Part shown: positions 52,685 through 61,830 of the stretch, in pieces | Position numbering within the stretch: position 1 is the stretch's first letter | How the letters are laid out: each line of letters starts with the position of its first letter | Assembly: GCF_014648695.1 (NCBI RefSeq) | Contig: NZ_BMRP01000002.1 | Coordinates: forward strand, 43,297-107,296 | Source: Streptomyces albospinus | Lineage (GTDB): Bacteria > Actinomycetota > Actinomycetes > Streptomycetales > Streptomycetaceae | Direction of reading: 5' to 3' | DNA: 64,000 nucleotides | Made by a program: the position numbers and the translations under genes | The notes under the pieces: model-generated | What the model was told of the DNA's origin: nothing | The model's input: the letters and a program-made list of their open reading frames with translations, nothing else | Database searches by the model: none

Positions 52685-54121
52685 TCACCACCCGGTGAAG
52701 AGAAGGTGGTTGATCAGGAGGGCGAGGACGGCCTGGGCGGCCAGCCAGGCTCGCCGGCGGGACGCCGGCAGCAGCGCGCCGGCCGCGAGCAGCCAGGGGG
52801 CGAAGGGCAGCCAGATGCGTTCGGTCTCCGCCTTGCTCATGCCGGAGAGGTCGGCGGCGAGCAGGGCGAGCAGCACCGCCGCGACGAGGAGGACGAGCCG
52901 GTCGGCGGGGCCCGTGGCGCGGTCCGGTGCCCGGAGGCGGCGGAGGGCCGCGGGCGCGGCGGCGAGGGTGCGGCGCAGCGCGGCCACCGTCGCCAGGCCG
53001 GTCATCAGCACGGTGCAGGCGAGGTTGCCCCAGACCCAGTAGGCGTACGGGCGGACCGCCGCGGCGCCTTGGTAGTAGCGCTCGACCAGCAGCCGGTAGC
53101 CCTCCCACCAGTTGAATCCGGCGAGGGTGAAGCCGGCCGCGACGACGGCCGCCCCGGCCAGGGCGTAGGGCAGCGGGCGGGCGGTGGGGCGGGGGGTGGT
53201 GAGCAGCAGGACCGCGGCGGCGGGCAGCGCGATGAGGGTGAGGCCGTAGGAGAGGTAGCAGGTGAGGCCGAAGAGGAGGCCGGCGCCCAGGGCCGCCGCG
53301 CGGGGGGCGCGGGTGCGGCGGGTGGCGGCGAGTGCGAGCAGGGCGAGGGACCAGGCGGCGACGGCGGCGAAATAGCCGTCCGCGGAGACGCCGACCCAGA
53401 CGGCGGCGGGCGCCAGGACGAGGAACGGGGCGGCGCGGCGGGCGGTGGCCTCTTCGGCCAGGGCGCGCAGCGCGACCAGGACGGCGGCGGCGGCGGAGGT
53501 GCCGACGGTGATGCACCAGGCGCCGGCCCAGGCGCCGCCGCCCAGGCCGATGCGGTCCAGGCCGACGAAGGTGAGGATGGCGGCGGGCGGGTGGCCGGCG
53601 ATGTGCGCGGGCCAGGAGTCCGGTCCGTGGTGGAGGAGGAGGTGGCTGGTGAAGCCGCGCAGCGCCGGGCCGAGGTCGTCGAAGCGGTGAATCACCGTCA
53701 GGTACTCGTACTCGGTGGTGAGGCGGCCCGCGACGCCGGCCTGCCAGCCGTCGATCAGGGCCAGTGACCAGGTCCAGGCCATCGACGCGGCCCAGGCGGC
53801 GGGCAGCAGCAGCCGCCAGCGGAGCCGGGCCGCCAGGGGCGGCCCGTAGGCGATCACGGCGGCGGCGACGGCGAGGGCGGCCGGGGTGCCGGGGCCGAGG
53901 TGCGGGGACCAGTCGGCGTACAGCGGGGGCCAGTTGACGCGCAGATCGCCGGTGGCGTGCTGGATGGCGGCGCCGAGGGCGACGGCGGCGCCGACGAGGA
54001 GGGCGCCGGCCGCGGCGGCGAGCAGGTCGGCGCGGCGGCCGGCGCGTTCGCCGGCGGCCGGGCCGTGGGTGCTCGCGGGCGGCAGGCCGGGGACCGGTTC
54101 GGGGGTGGCGTCGGAGGTCAC
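52685..54121 (-). CDS. GT-C-like integral membrane protein
   Basis: A 478-residue membrane protein with about 12 TM segments and a long first external loop (~55-75, INWPPLYADWSPHLG-like). The Asp/His-rich loop ESHLLLHHGPDSWPAHIAGH-like and the WVGVSADGYFAAV segment fit polyprenyl-phosphate-dependent GT-C glycosyltransferases, an inference without a definitive motif. GTG 54121 is the start. It is divergent from the molybdopterin oxidoreductase gene and near the epimerase/GT2 operon, so it may finish a surface glycan. Confidence 0.7.
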   Translation of the reverse strand: MTSDATPEPVPGLPPASTHGPAAGERAGRRADLLAAAAGALLVGAAVALGAAIQHATGDLRVNWPPLYADWSPHLGPGTPAALAVAAAVIAYGPPLAARLRWRLLLPAAWAASMAWTWSLALIDGWQAGVAGRLTTEYEYLTVIHRFDDLGPALRGFTSHLLLHHGPDSWPAHIAGHPPAAILTFVGLDRIGLGGGAWAGAWCITVGTSAAAAVLVALRALAEEATARRAAPFLVLAPAAVWVGVSADGYFAAVAAWSLALLALAATRRTRAPRAAALGAGLLFGLTCYLSYGLTLIALPAAAVLLLTTPRPTARPLPYALAGAAVVAAGFTLAGFNWWEGYRLLVERYYQGAAAVRPYAYWVWGNLACTVLMTGLATVAALRRTLAAAPAALRRLRAPDRATGPADRLVLLVAAVLLALLAADLSGMSKAETERIWLPFAPWLLAAGALLPASRRRAWLAAQAVLALLINHLLFTGW

Positions 54122-54282
54122 ACCGGCACGCTAGGGCGTGGGCGGGCGCCAGGGCCGTTCGGCGGGGGCGGTGTCACCGATCCGTCAGATTTCGCCGGAC
54201 GTCAGGGTTTCGTCATGCGTCGCGGCGGCTTCGGGGGGCGTGGACCGGCTTACCGTCGGACCGACTCACCTGGAGGACGCAC

Positions 54283-55568
54283 ATGGGTGCCGACCGTTTC
54301 CGCCCCTTCTCTCGCTTCTCTCGCTCCACTCCCCCGCCGCTGCCGACGTCCCCGTCGTTCTGGCGCAGTCCGCTGCGCGGTCCGCGGCTGACGGCGCTGC
54401 TCGGTGTGGTGCTGCTGGCCGGGATCACGCTGCTGTTCGTGACCGGGCTGCTGTCGTACGCCGCCTACAACCCGGATCTGGCCGGCGGCGTCAACGACAA
54501 GACGCCGACAAGGGGCTGCTGGGCTTCTATCTCTTCAGCTGGCCGACAGGTCCGCACTGGCTGTACCGGCTCACCCAGGGTGTGCACGTCACGCTCGGCG
54601 TGGTGCTGGTGCCGGTGCTGCTGGCGAAGCTGTGGTCGGTGATCCCGAAGCTGTTCACGATGCCGCCGGCCCGGTCGGTGGGCCATGCGCTGGAGCGGGT
54701 GTCGCTGCTGCTCCTGGTGGGCGGGGCGCTCTTCGAGTTCGTGACCGGGCTCCTCAACGTTCAGCTGGACTATGTGTTTCCGGGGTCGTTCTATCCGCTG
54801 CACTTCTACGGGGCGTGGGTGTTCATCGGGGCGTTCGCGGTCCATGTGGCGCTGCGGATGCCGCGGACCGTGCGGGCGCTGCGGGAGCGTACGGATCCTC
54901 AGGCGGCGGACGACGAGACCGGGCTGGTGGCACTCCGCCCGGCGGCGCCGACGGTGTCGCGGCGCGGTGCGCTGGGCCTGGTGGGCGCCGGGTCGCTGCT
55001 GCTGTTCCTGACGACGGCCGGGCAGAGCCTGGGCGGCCGGTGGCGCCGTACCGCGCTGCTGGCGCCGCACGGGGGCGCGGATCCGGGCGGCGGTCCGAAC
55101 GGCTTCCAGATCAACAAGTCGGCCGCGGGGGTGGGCATCCGGGCCCGGGACATCGGCGACGGCTGGCGGCTGACGGTCGAGGGCGGCGGGCGGAGGGTGC
55201 GGCTGAGCCGGGCCGAGTTGCTGCGGCTGCCGCAGTACGAGGCGGCGCTGCCGATCGCCTGTGTGGAGGGCTGGTCGACGGAGGACCTGCGGTGGAGCGG
55301 GGTGCGGCTGCGGGATCTGGCGGCGCTGGTGGGATCGGGCGGGGCGCCGCCGGGGGTGCTGGTGGAGTCGCTTCAGCTGTCGGGCGCGTTCCGGCGGGCC
55401 GCGCTGCGGGACAACCAGGTGCGCGATCCGCGGTCGCTGCTGGCGCTGCGGGTGGGCGGGGCGGATCTGTCGCCGGACCACGGGTATCCGGCGCGGATCA
55501 TCGTGCCGGCGGCGCCAGGGGTGCTGAACACCAAATGGGTGGCGCGGCTGACGTTCGGGGAGGTGTGA
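54283..55568 (+). pseudogene. Membrane cytochrome b561 / molybdopterin oxidoreductase, frameshifted
   Basis: Two frames join into one protein of about 427 residues. The first part (54283-54507; SYAAYNPDLAGGVNDKTP) runs into TRGCWAS, while the next frame continues with DKGLLGFYLFSWPTG. The expected reading NDKTPDKGLLG is restored by one extra G after 54507. The product has an N-terminal cytochrome b561-type region (heme His in HWLYRLTQGVHV and HFYGAWVF), a TM near RRGALGLVGAG, and a sulfite-oxidase-type Moco domain (Cys in IACVEGW; DHGYPARIIVP). ATG 54283 follows GGAGGA. Either a genuine mutation or a sequencing error. Confidence 0.82.
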
Positions 55569-55570
55569 CG

Positions 55571-56157
55571 GTGCGGCGGATCGATGGTGCGGTGGATCGG
55601 GTGCGGGCGGTTGCTGCGGTGTGGCGGCGCCGGGCGGGCCGCTGGTACGGCGAGGGGGCGCTGCATCTGCTGTTGCTGCTCGCCTCGTTCGCGCTGACCG
55701 GATATGCGGGGGTGCGGCTGCTGTCCGGGGAGCGGTGGCCGCTGGTGGTGGTGTGGTTCGCGGGGGCGGCGCTGCTGCACGACCTCGTGCTGGTGCCGCT
55801 GTATTCGGTGGCCGACCGGGCGGTGGCCCGGCTCACCGCCGGCAGCGCGCGGGACCGGGCGTGGACCGGGTTCGTCCGGGTCCCGGCGGCGCTGTCCGGG
55901 CTGCTTCTCCTGGTGTGGTGGCCGCTCATCTCCACCGCGCCCGGCAGCCCCGCCGCGGTGCACTACACGCTGACGACGGGGCTGCCGGCCGAGGTGTTCC
56001 CGGCCCGCTGGCTGCTGGTCAGTGCGGCGCTGTTCGCGCGCTGGCCGCGCTGTGGCTGCTGGTCCGTACGCTGCGGACGGCTCAGCCGCGGCTGCGGGGG
56101 ACGGCCGTACGGCTGTGGCGCAGGGCGACGAAGCAGCGGTCGGCGCCGGGGAGTTGA
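55571..56157 (+). pseudogene. Membrane protein coupled to the oxidoreductase, frameshifted
   Basis: Starts at GTG 55571, two bases after the oxidoreductase stop, with AGGTG upstream. The frame encodes a hydrophobic protein with about five TM segments (HLLLLLASFALTGYAGVRLL; WPLVVVWFAGAALLHDLVL). At ~56038 it runs into CGCWSVRCGR, whereas the neighbouring frame reads on as LAALWLLVRTLRTAQPRLRG and stops at 56157. One extra G (GCGGCG for GCGCG) would restore it. Its 3' end overlaps the convergent methyltransferase gene by 76 bases. Function unknown; the pair resembles an oxidoreductase plus small partner. Confidence 0.72.
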
Positions 56158-56810
56158 GCCCCGCCGGGCACGGTCCACTGCGCGGCGGGGGTCCACAGCT
56201 CCGGTGCCGCGTGCCGCAGCAGGGCGCGGGTGCCGACCCGGGCCCAGAGGAACGACTCGTCGGTGTGCGCGGGGTGGCCGGTGTGGCCGCCGGCGACCTG
56301 GACCCGGACGCGTTCGTCGATGTCCGCGGGGCTGGTCTCGACGATCAGCAGGCCGTGCGGGGCGAGCAGTTCGGCGGTGCGGGCGAGCAGGGCGCGCACA
56401 TCGCCGCCGATGCCGATGTTGCCGTCGAGGAGCAGCGCGGTGCCCCATCTCCCCTCGTCGGGAAGGGGGTCGAAGACGGAGCGGCACAGGGCGGTGCCGC
56501 CGGCCGCGGTGGTGCGGGCGACGGCCGCGGCGCTCACGTCGATGCCGAGGACCCGGTGGCCCCGGTCGGCGAGCGCGGCGACCAGGCGTCCGGGGCCGCA
56601 GCCGATGTCCAGGACGGGGCCTTCGCAGCGACGCAGCGCGGAGAGGTCGGCGGTGTCCGCGCCGGCGCACCAGCGTTCCACCTCCAGCGGCAGCAGCCAG
56701 CCGTCGGTGCGGCGGAGGAAGAGCGGGCCGCGGCCGGTGCGCAGGGCATCGGCGTAGGGGCCGGCGCCCCACTCGGGGCCGGTGTCGCGGGAGACGGTGG
56801 GGGTGCTCAT
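56082..56810 (-). CDS. SAM-dependent methyltransferase
   Basis: A 242-residue class I methyltransferase. SAM site VLDIGCGPGRLVAAL (~68-82), acidic residue in GIDVSAAAV, and LLLDGNIGIGGDVRALLA. It lies at the end of a four-gene minus-strand operon; ATG 56810 overlaps the DUF2064 stop by four bases. It likely methylates a sugar or lipid intermediate of that pathway (inference). Its stop overlaps the frameshifted membrane gene on the other strand. Confidence 0.88.
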   Translation of the reverse strand: MSTPTVSRDTGPEWGAGPYADALRTGRGPLFLRRTDGWLLPLEVERWCAGADTADLSALRRCEGPVLDIGCGPGRLVAALADRGHRVLGIDVSAAAVARTTAAGGTALCRSVFDPLPDEGRWGTALLLDGNIGIGGDVRALLARTAELLAPHGLLIVETSPADIDERVRVQVAGGHTGHPAHTDESFLWARVGTRALLRHAAPELWTPAAQWTVPGGAQLPGADRCFVALRHSRTAVPRSRG

Positions 56811-57463
56811 CGGCCGGCCTCCGGGGTCAGCCGGGCCAGGGTGGCGGCGAACCGGCCGCCGGGCGCGGCGGCGGCGACCGCTGCCGCGTCGGCCGGGGTG
56901 TCGACGTCGCGCAGCACGGGGAGTTCGCGGACCCGGAGTCCGGCGGCGGTGAGCCGGGCGCGCTGGACGGCGCCGGTGGTGGCGGTGGACATCGGGACGC
57001 CGCGCAGCAGCCGGGGGTCGGGGGCGGCCAGGCCGAGCGCCCAGAACCCGCCGTCCGCGGCGGCGCCGAACCAGGCGTCGCACTGCCGCCAGGCGTCGGG
57101 CGCGAGGGCGGGGGCGAGCAGCGCGGCGGTGACCTGGGGGGTGTCCATGCCGATGAGCAGGGCCGGTCCGGTGGTGGCGGCGAAGGCCGCGGCCAGGCGT
57201 TCGTCGAGGCCGCCGGTGCACTGGGGGCGGACGTCGAAGCCGGCCGGCAGCCAGCTGCCGGGGCGGCCGTCGAGGACGAGGACGCGGCGGCGGGCGGGCA
57301 TGGCGCGGACGGCCCGGAGGGTGTCGTGGAGCGACGCTTCGGCCAGTTCGGCGGCCTGGGCGGGGGTGTAGGGCGGGGTGAGGCGGGTCTTGACGCGGCC
57401 GGGAAGGGGTTCCTTGGCGATGACGAGGATCGTCGTCGGAGCGGGCGCGGGGGCGGCGGTCAT
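56807..57463 (-). CDS. DUF2064 / TIGR04282-type glycosyltransferase-like protein
   Basis: A 218-residue protein with a nucleotide-diphospho-sugar-transferase-like fold: ILVIAKEPLPGRVKTRL (nucleotide-binding start), LIGMDTPQV, and AAADGGFWALGL. The family (DUF2064, called TIGR04282 in arsenosugar clusters) often sits beside GT2 genes. Coupled to both neighbours by four-base overlaps. Confidence 0.87.
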   Translation of the reverse strand: MTAAPAPAPTTILVIAKEPLPGRVKTRLTPPYTPAQAAELAEASLHDTLRAVRAMPARRRVLVLDGRPGSWLPAGFDVRPQCTGGLDERLAAAFAATTGPALLIGMDTPQVTAALLAPALAPDAWRQCDAWFGAAADGGFWALGLAAPDPRLLRGVPMSTATTGAVQRARLTAAGLRVRELPVLRDVDTPADAAAVAAAAPGGRFAATLARLTPEAGR

Positions 57464-58164
57464 CGGGGGCTCCCTGCGTCGGGCACGGCCGGCGGCTGCC
57501 GCAGCACGGTGCGCATGTCGCGTACCGCGTGCCAGGTGCCGCGCCAGGTGCCGGTGACCTTGGAGCGGCCGGTGCGCGGCCGGTAGGGGACGTCGCGTTC
57601 GGTGACGCGCCAGCCGGCGTCGGCGGCCCGGACGACCATCTGGAGGGGGTAGCCGCTGCGGCGGTCGGTGAGGCCGAGGGCGAGCAGCGCGGTGCGCCGG
57701 GCGGCGCGCAGCGGGCCGAGGTCGTGCAGCCGCAGCCCGGTGCGGCGGTGCAGCATCCGGGCCAGCGCGAGGTTGCCGAGCCGGGCGTGCGCGGGCCAGG
57801 CGCCGCGGCCTTCGGGGCGCCGCCGGCCCAGCACCAGGTCGCTGTCGCCGTCGCATACGGCGCGGACGAACGGGACGAGCAGCCGGGGGTCCAGGGAGCC
57901 GTCGCAGTCGCAGAAGCAGACGACGTCGGCGTCGGCGGCCAGCAGTCCGGCGTGGCAGGCGGCGCCGAAGCCGCGGCGCGGTTCGCGCACGACGGTGGCG
58001 CCGAGGCGGCGGGCGATCTCCGCCGAACCGTCGGTGGAGCCGTTGTCGACGACGATCGCCCGCCAGCCGTCGGGGATGCGGGCCAGGACCCAGGGCAGTG
58101 CGGCGGCCTCGTCGAGGCAGGGCAGCACGACGTCCACGGGGGCCGGGGCGGGGTGCGCGGTCAT
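57460..58164 (-). CDS. Family 2 glycosyltransferase (dolichol-phosphate-mannose synthase-like)
   Basis: A 234-residue GT2 enzyme without TM anchors: PCLDEAAALPWVLARIPDG, VVDNGSTDGSAEI, FCDCDGSLDP (DxD-type) and RRPEGRGAWPAHARLGN. Start ATG 58164 overlaps the epimerase stop by four bases. It probably transfers a sugar to a polyprenyl phosphate, the donor being made by the epimerase, for a GT-C transferase such as the one at 52685 (inference). Confidence 0.9.
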   Translation of the reverse strand: MTAHPAPAPVDVVLPCLDEAAALPWVLARIPDGWRAIVVDNGSTDGSAEIARRLGATVVREPRRGFGAACHAGLLAADADVVCFCDCDGSLDPRLLVPFVRAVCDGDSDLVLGRRRPEGRGAWPAHARLGNLALARMLHRRTGLRLHDLGPLRAARRTALLALGLTDRRSGYPLQMVVRAADAGWRVTERDVPYRPRTGRSKVTGTWRGTWHAVRDMRTVLRQPPAVPDAGSPR

Positions 58165-59219
58165 CGCATCTCCTCACGGGCGAACTCGGCCATGCCGTCG
58201 GCGAAGCCGGTCGCGGCGCGCCAGCCGAGGTCGGCGGCGATCCGCTGCGAGGAGGCGGTGATGTGCCGGACGTCGCCGAGCCGGTACTCCCCGGTGACCA
58301 CCGGGGGCGGGCCGCCGTAGGCGGTGGCCAGGGTGCGGGCCATCTCGCCGACGGTGTGCGGCTCCCCGCTGCCGGTGTTGTACGCGGTCAGGGTGCCCGC
58401 CGGCCGGTCCGGGAGGGCGGCCAGCGCCACCGCGTTGGCCGCGGCGACGTCCCGGACGTGGATGAAGTCGCGCCGCTGACCGCCGTCTTCGTAGAGGGTG
58501 GGGGCCTCGCCGCGGGCCAGCGCCGAGCGGAAGAAGGAGGCGACCCCGGCGTAGGGGGTGTCGCGCGGCATGCCGGGCCCGTAGACGTTGTGGTAGCGCA
58601 GGGCGAGCACCCGGCCGCCGGTGGCGCGCGCCCAGGAGGCGGCCAGGTGCTCCTGGGCGAGTTTGGTCGCCGCGTAGACGTTGCGCGGGTCGGTGGGCGC
58701 GTCCTCGCCGACGAGGCCGGGCCGGAGTTCCGCGCCGCAGCGCGGGCAGCGCGGCTCGAACCGGCCGGCGGCCAGGGCGGTTTCCGCGCGCGGGCCGGGG
58801 CGCACCGTCCCGTGGGCGGGGCAGTCGTAGCGTCCCTCCCCGTAGACCACCATCGAGCCGGCGAGCACGAGGCCGGGTACGCCGGCGGCGGCCATCGCGG
58901 CGAGCAGGACGGCGGTGCCGAGGTCGTTGCAGCCGACGTAGTCGGGGGCGTCCGCGAAGTCCTTGCCGAGGCCGACCATCGCGGCCTGGTGGCAGACCGC
59001 GTGCACGCCGCGCAGCGCCGCGTCGACGGCGGCGCGGTCGCGGACGTCGGCGACGATCCGGGGCACCGCGGCCCGGGTCGCGGGCGGTTTCCGGGGCGGT
59101 TCGGGGTGGGCGGAGGGCAGCAGCGCGTCGAGCACCACGGGCTCGTGGCCGCCGGCCAGCAGCGTTTCGACGATCTGCGATCCGATGAATCCGGCGCCGC
59201 CGGTGACCAGTACACGCAT
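58161..59219 (-). CDS. NAD-dependent epimerase with zinc-binding insert
   Basis: A 352-residue extended SDR. Rossmann motif GGAGFIGS (7-14), catalytic YAATK (182-186) and the Ser site AGSMVVYGEG. Between ~130 and 175 it carries an insert with Cys133, His136, Cys158 and Cys161 (CPAH; CPRCG), a probable zinc site not found in ordinary GalE-type enzymes. ATG 59219 is the family start, although ATG 59276 is in frame upstream. No ribosome binding site is seen, and a TAGCGT hexamer just upstream suggests a leaderless message (inference). It heads the operon. Confidence 0.88.
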   Translation of the reverse strand: MRVLVTGGAGFIGSQIVETLLAGGHEPVVLDALLPSAHPEPPRKPPATRAAVPRIVADVRDRAAVDAALRGVHAVCHQAAMVGLGKDFADAPDYVGCNDLGTAVLLAAMAAAGVPGLVLAGSMVVYGEGRYDCPAHGTVRPGPRAETALAAGRFEPRCPRCGAELRPGLVGEDAPTDPRNVYAATKLAQEHLAASWARATGGRVLALRYHNVYGPGMPRDTPYAGVASFFRSALARGEAPTLYEDGGQRRDFIHVRDVAAANAVALAALPDRPAGTLTAYNTGSGEPHTVGEMARTLATAYGGPPPVVTGEYRLGDVRHITASSQRIAADLGWRAATGFADGMAEFAREEMR

Positions 59220-59510
59220 GCCGGTCACGCTAGGCGCGGCGGGGCCGTCCGGCGCGCGCCACGGCCGTCGTGTCACGGGTCCGTAAGATCCGGTGGCCCG
59301 CCGGGGGGCGTGCCGCCCGGCCGCTGCAATTCGATAACAGCGTCACAGGCGCCGTCGTTCGGCCCGGCAAATGTTGCATATGCTCAGGTCGGGGGCTCGG
59401 GGGTTGGTTTCGGACAGTCGAACGGACCGGCGGCCCGCTGCCCCGCGACCGATCGCCTCTCGCGTGCCGTCCCCACCGGCGTGTGAGCCGTCAGAACGCC
59501 GGAGTGGACC
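59220..59510. other. Divergent promoter region, no gene
   Basis: The region separates the epimerase operon from the SpoIIE-type phosphatase. It is relatively AT-rich at 59325-59390, with a GCATATGC palindrome at 59376-59383. No ORF is seen. Confidence 0.45.
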
Positions 59511-60593
59511 TTGGCCGTGCAGAAGGGGGAGCCGCGCGCCGGCTCCCGTGCGCTGTCCGCGCTCCCGTACATGGTCATGGCCGCGGTCAGCGCCGTGGAC
59601 CTCATCGCCGGGCCGGGCGTCGGCTTCCTGCCGCTGGTGTCGCTGGGGCCCGCGTTCGCCGGGCTGGTCGGCGGCTGGCGGCGGACCGCGCTGGTCGGGC
59701 TGACCGCGTCCGTGCTCTGCGTCGGACTGGGCGTCCACAGCGGGCTGTTCGAGAGCCGGCGCGGGCTGACCGCGCTGCTGTCGGTGGCCGGAGTGACCGC
59801 GGCCGGTGTGGCCGCAGCGGTGATGCGGCAGCGCCGGGAGGCGGAGCTGGCCAGCGTGCGGTCGATCGCCGAGGTCGCCCAGCGGGTGCTGCTGCGGCCG
59901 GTGCCGCGCGGGGCGGGCCCGCTGCGGATCGCGGTCTCGTACACCTCGGCGGTGGCCGAGGCCCGGATCGGCGGCGACCTGTACGAGGTCGTGACCTCGC
60001 CGGCCGGTGTGCGGATCATCGTCGGGGACGTGCAGGGCAAGGGCCTGGAGGCGGTGGAGACCGCGGCGGTGGTGCTCGGCGCCTTCCGGGAGGCGGCGCA
60101 CGACGAGCCGGATCTGCCGGCGGTGGGCGCGCGGGTCGAGCGTGCGCTGAACCGGCATCTGTCCGGTGAGCGCTTCGTCACCGCGGTCCTCGCCGAGATC
60201 GGCGACGGCCCGGACGCGACCCTGCTGAACTTCGGCCACCCCTCGCCGCTGGTGGTCCGCCCCGAGGGCGGGGTCGGCTACGCGGCCCCGCCGGAGCGCG
60301 CGCTGCCGCTCGGCCTGATGGACCACGGCCCGGAGGCACCGCTGCCGTACCGGATCCCGTTCGCCCCCGGCGACCAGTTGCTCTTCTACACCGACGGGGT
60401 CAGCGAGGCCCGGGACGGCGCCGGCTGGTTCTACCCCCTCGACGCGCGCGCCGATCTGCTGAAGGACCCCGACCCGGAAGCCGCGCTGCAAGCGGTCCGC
60501 GAGGATGTCGTCGACCATGCGGAGGGGCCGCTCCACGACGACGCGGCGATGCTCCTGGTGCGGTACCGCCACGGCCACCTGGAGGCGTCGTAG
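59511..60593 (+). CDS. Membrane-anchored SpoIIE family phosphatase
   Basis: A 360-residue PP2C-type phosphatase. Three to four N-terminal TM segments (~15-110) precede a SpoIIE domain (~140-355) with metal-binding acids in GGDLYEVV, VGDVQGKGLEAV, YTDGVSEARD and HDDAAMLLVR. It probably dephosphorylates an anti-sigma antagonist. TTG 59511 has GGAG six bases upstream; GTG 59517 is an alternative. Convergent with pobA. Confidence 0.88.
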   Translation: MAVQKGEPRAGSRALSALPYMVMAAVSAVDLIAGPGVGFLPLVSLGPAFAGLVGGWRRTALVGLTASVLCVGLGVHSGLFESRRGLTALLSVAGVTAAGVAAAVMRQRREAELASVRSIAEVAQRVLLRPVPRGAGPLRIAVSYTSAVAEARIGGDLYEVVTSPAGVRIIVGDVQGKGLEAVETAAVVLGAFREAAHDEPDLPAVGARVERALNRHLSGERFVTAVLAEIGDGPDATLLNFGHPSPLVVRPEGGVGYAAPPERALPLGLMDHGPEAPLPYRIPFAPGDQLLFYTDGVSEARDGAGWFYPLDARADLLKDPDPEAALQAVREDVVDHAEGPLHDDAAMLLVRYRHGHLEAS

Positions 60594-60618
60594 CCACCGC
60601 CGCGCCGGGCGCTTCCGG

Positions 60619-61830
60619 TCAGGGCAGCGGCAGTCCCGTGTAGTTCTCGGCGAGTTCCGCGGCGGCGTGCCGGGAGCCGGCGATGCGGTCGAGCTGGGAG
60701 AGCTGGAGCCGGGTGTCGAAGGGGCTCTGGTCAGGTGGGGTGTGCAGGGTCGTCGTCATGAAGTACGAGAAGTGCTCGGCGCGCCAGACCCGGCGCAGGC
60801 AGGTGTCCGAGTAGGCGTCCAGGAGGTCCGTCGCGCCGGTGCCGTAGACCTGGGTGAGGGCGCGTGCCAGGACGGTGACGTCGGCGACGGCGAGGTTGAG
60901 TCCCTTGGCTCCGGTGGGCGGCACGATGTGTGCCGCGTCGCCCGCCAGCAGGACCCGGCCCCAGCGCATCGGTTCGGTGACCGAGCTGCGCATGGGGAGG
61001 ACGGCCTTGGCGGTGAGCGGGCCGCGGGCCGGCTTCCAGGAGGTGTCGTCGACGGCGGCGCGGGCCTCCAGTTCGTTCCAGATGCGGTCGTCGGGCCAGT
61101 GCGCGGGGTCGGTGCCGTTGGGGACCTGGAGGTAGAGCCGGCTGACGGTCGGGGTGCGCATGCTGAACAGGGCGAAGCCGCGGTCCGAGTGCGCGTAGAT
61201 CAGTTCGTCGGAGGACGGCGGGGCGTCGGCGAGCACGCCCAGCCAGGAGTACGGGTAGCCGCGCTCGTAGGTGCGGCGTGCGGCGTCCGGGATCGCCTCC
61301 CGGGCCACGCCGTGGAAGCCGTCGCAGCCGACGACGTAGTCGCAGCCGAGCGTGTGCTCGCGGCCGTCGTGGCGGTAGCGGATGGCCGGCCGTGCGGTGT
61401 CGGCGCCGGTGACGGCGAGCGCCCGCGCGCCGAACAGCAGCGGTGCGCCGCCGGCGAGCTGAAGCTCTATCAGGTCCTTGACGATCTCCGTCTGGGCGTA
61501 GACCGTCACCCGCCGCCCGCCGGTCAGCGCCGGGAAGTCGAGCCGGTGCGCCCGCCGGTCGTAGCGCAGTTCGATGCCGTCGTGGACCATCCCCTCGCGG
61601 TCCAGCCGCTCCCCCGCGCCGCAGGCGCGCAGCACGTCGACGGTGCCCTGTTCGAGGATGCCGGCGCGCTGCCGCGCCTCGACGTATCCGCGGTCGCGGC
61701 TCTCCAGGACGACGCAGCCGATCCCGGCCCGGTGCAGCAGCCGGGCGAGCAGCAGCCCGGCCGGGCCGCCGCCGATGATGCCGACCGCGGTGCGGGACGG
61801 GGGCGGGGTGGGCTGGTGGGTGCGGGGCAT
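60619..61830 (-). CDS. pobA: 4-hydroxybenzoate 3-monooxygenase
   Basis: A 403-residue FAD monooxygenase that converts 4-hydroxybenzoate to protocatechuate. FAD motifs GIIGGGPAGLLLARLL, CDGFHG and LAGDAAHIVPPTGAKG (residues ~280-296), and substrate-side VYAQTEIVKDL. Its start shares one base with the stop of the upstream lactonase gene (TGATG). Placed at the end of a pca operon, it feeds its product into the protocatechuate branch. Confidence 0.93.
   Translation of the reverse strand: MPRTHQPTPPPSRTAVGIIGGGPAGLLLARLLHRAGIGCVVLESRDRGYVEARQRAGILEQGTVDVLRACGAGERLDREGMVHDGIELRYDRRAHRLDFPALTGGRRVTVYAQTEIVKDLIELQLAGGAPLLFGARALAVTGADTARPAIRYRHDGREHTLGCDYVVGCDGFHGVAREAIPDAARRTYERGYPYSWLGVLADAPPSSDELIYAHSDRGFALFSMRTPTVSRLYLQVPNGTDPAHWPDDRIWNELEARAAVDDTSWKPARGPLTAKAVLPMRSSVTEPMRWGRVLLAGDAAHIVPPTGAKGLNLAVADVTVLARALTQVYGTGATDLLDAYSDTCLRRVWRAEHFSYFMTTTLHTPPDQSPFDTRLQLSQLDRIAGSRHAAAELAENYTGLPLP

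Noticed and set aside
54283..55568. Programmed ribosomal frameshift at 54507
   Set aside because: No slippery heptamer, and a second similar shift in the next gene argues for base loss or sequencing error.
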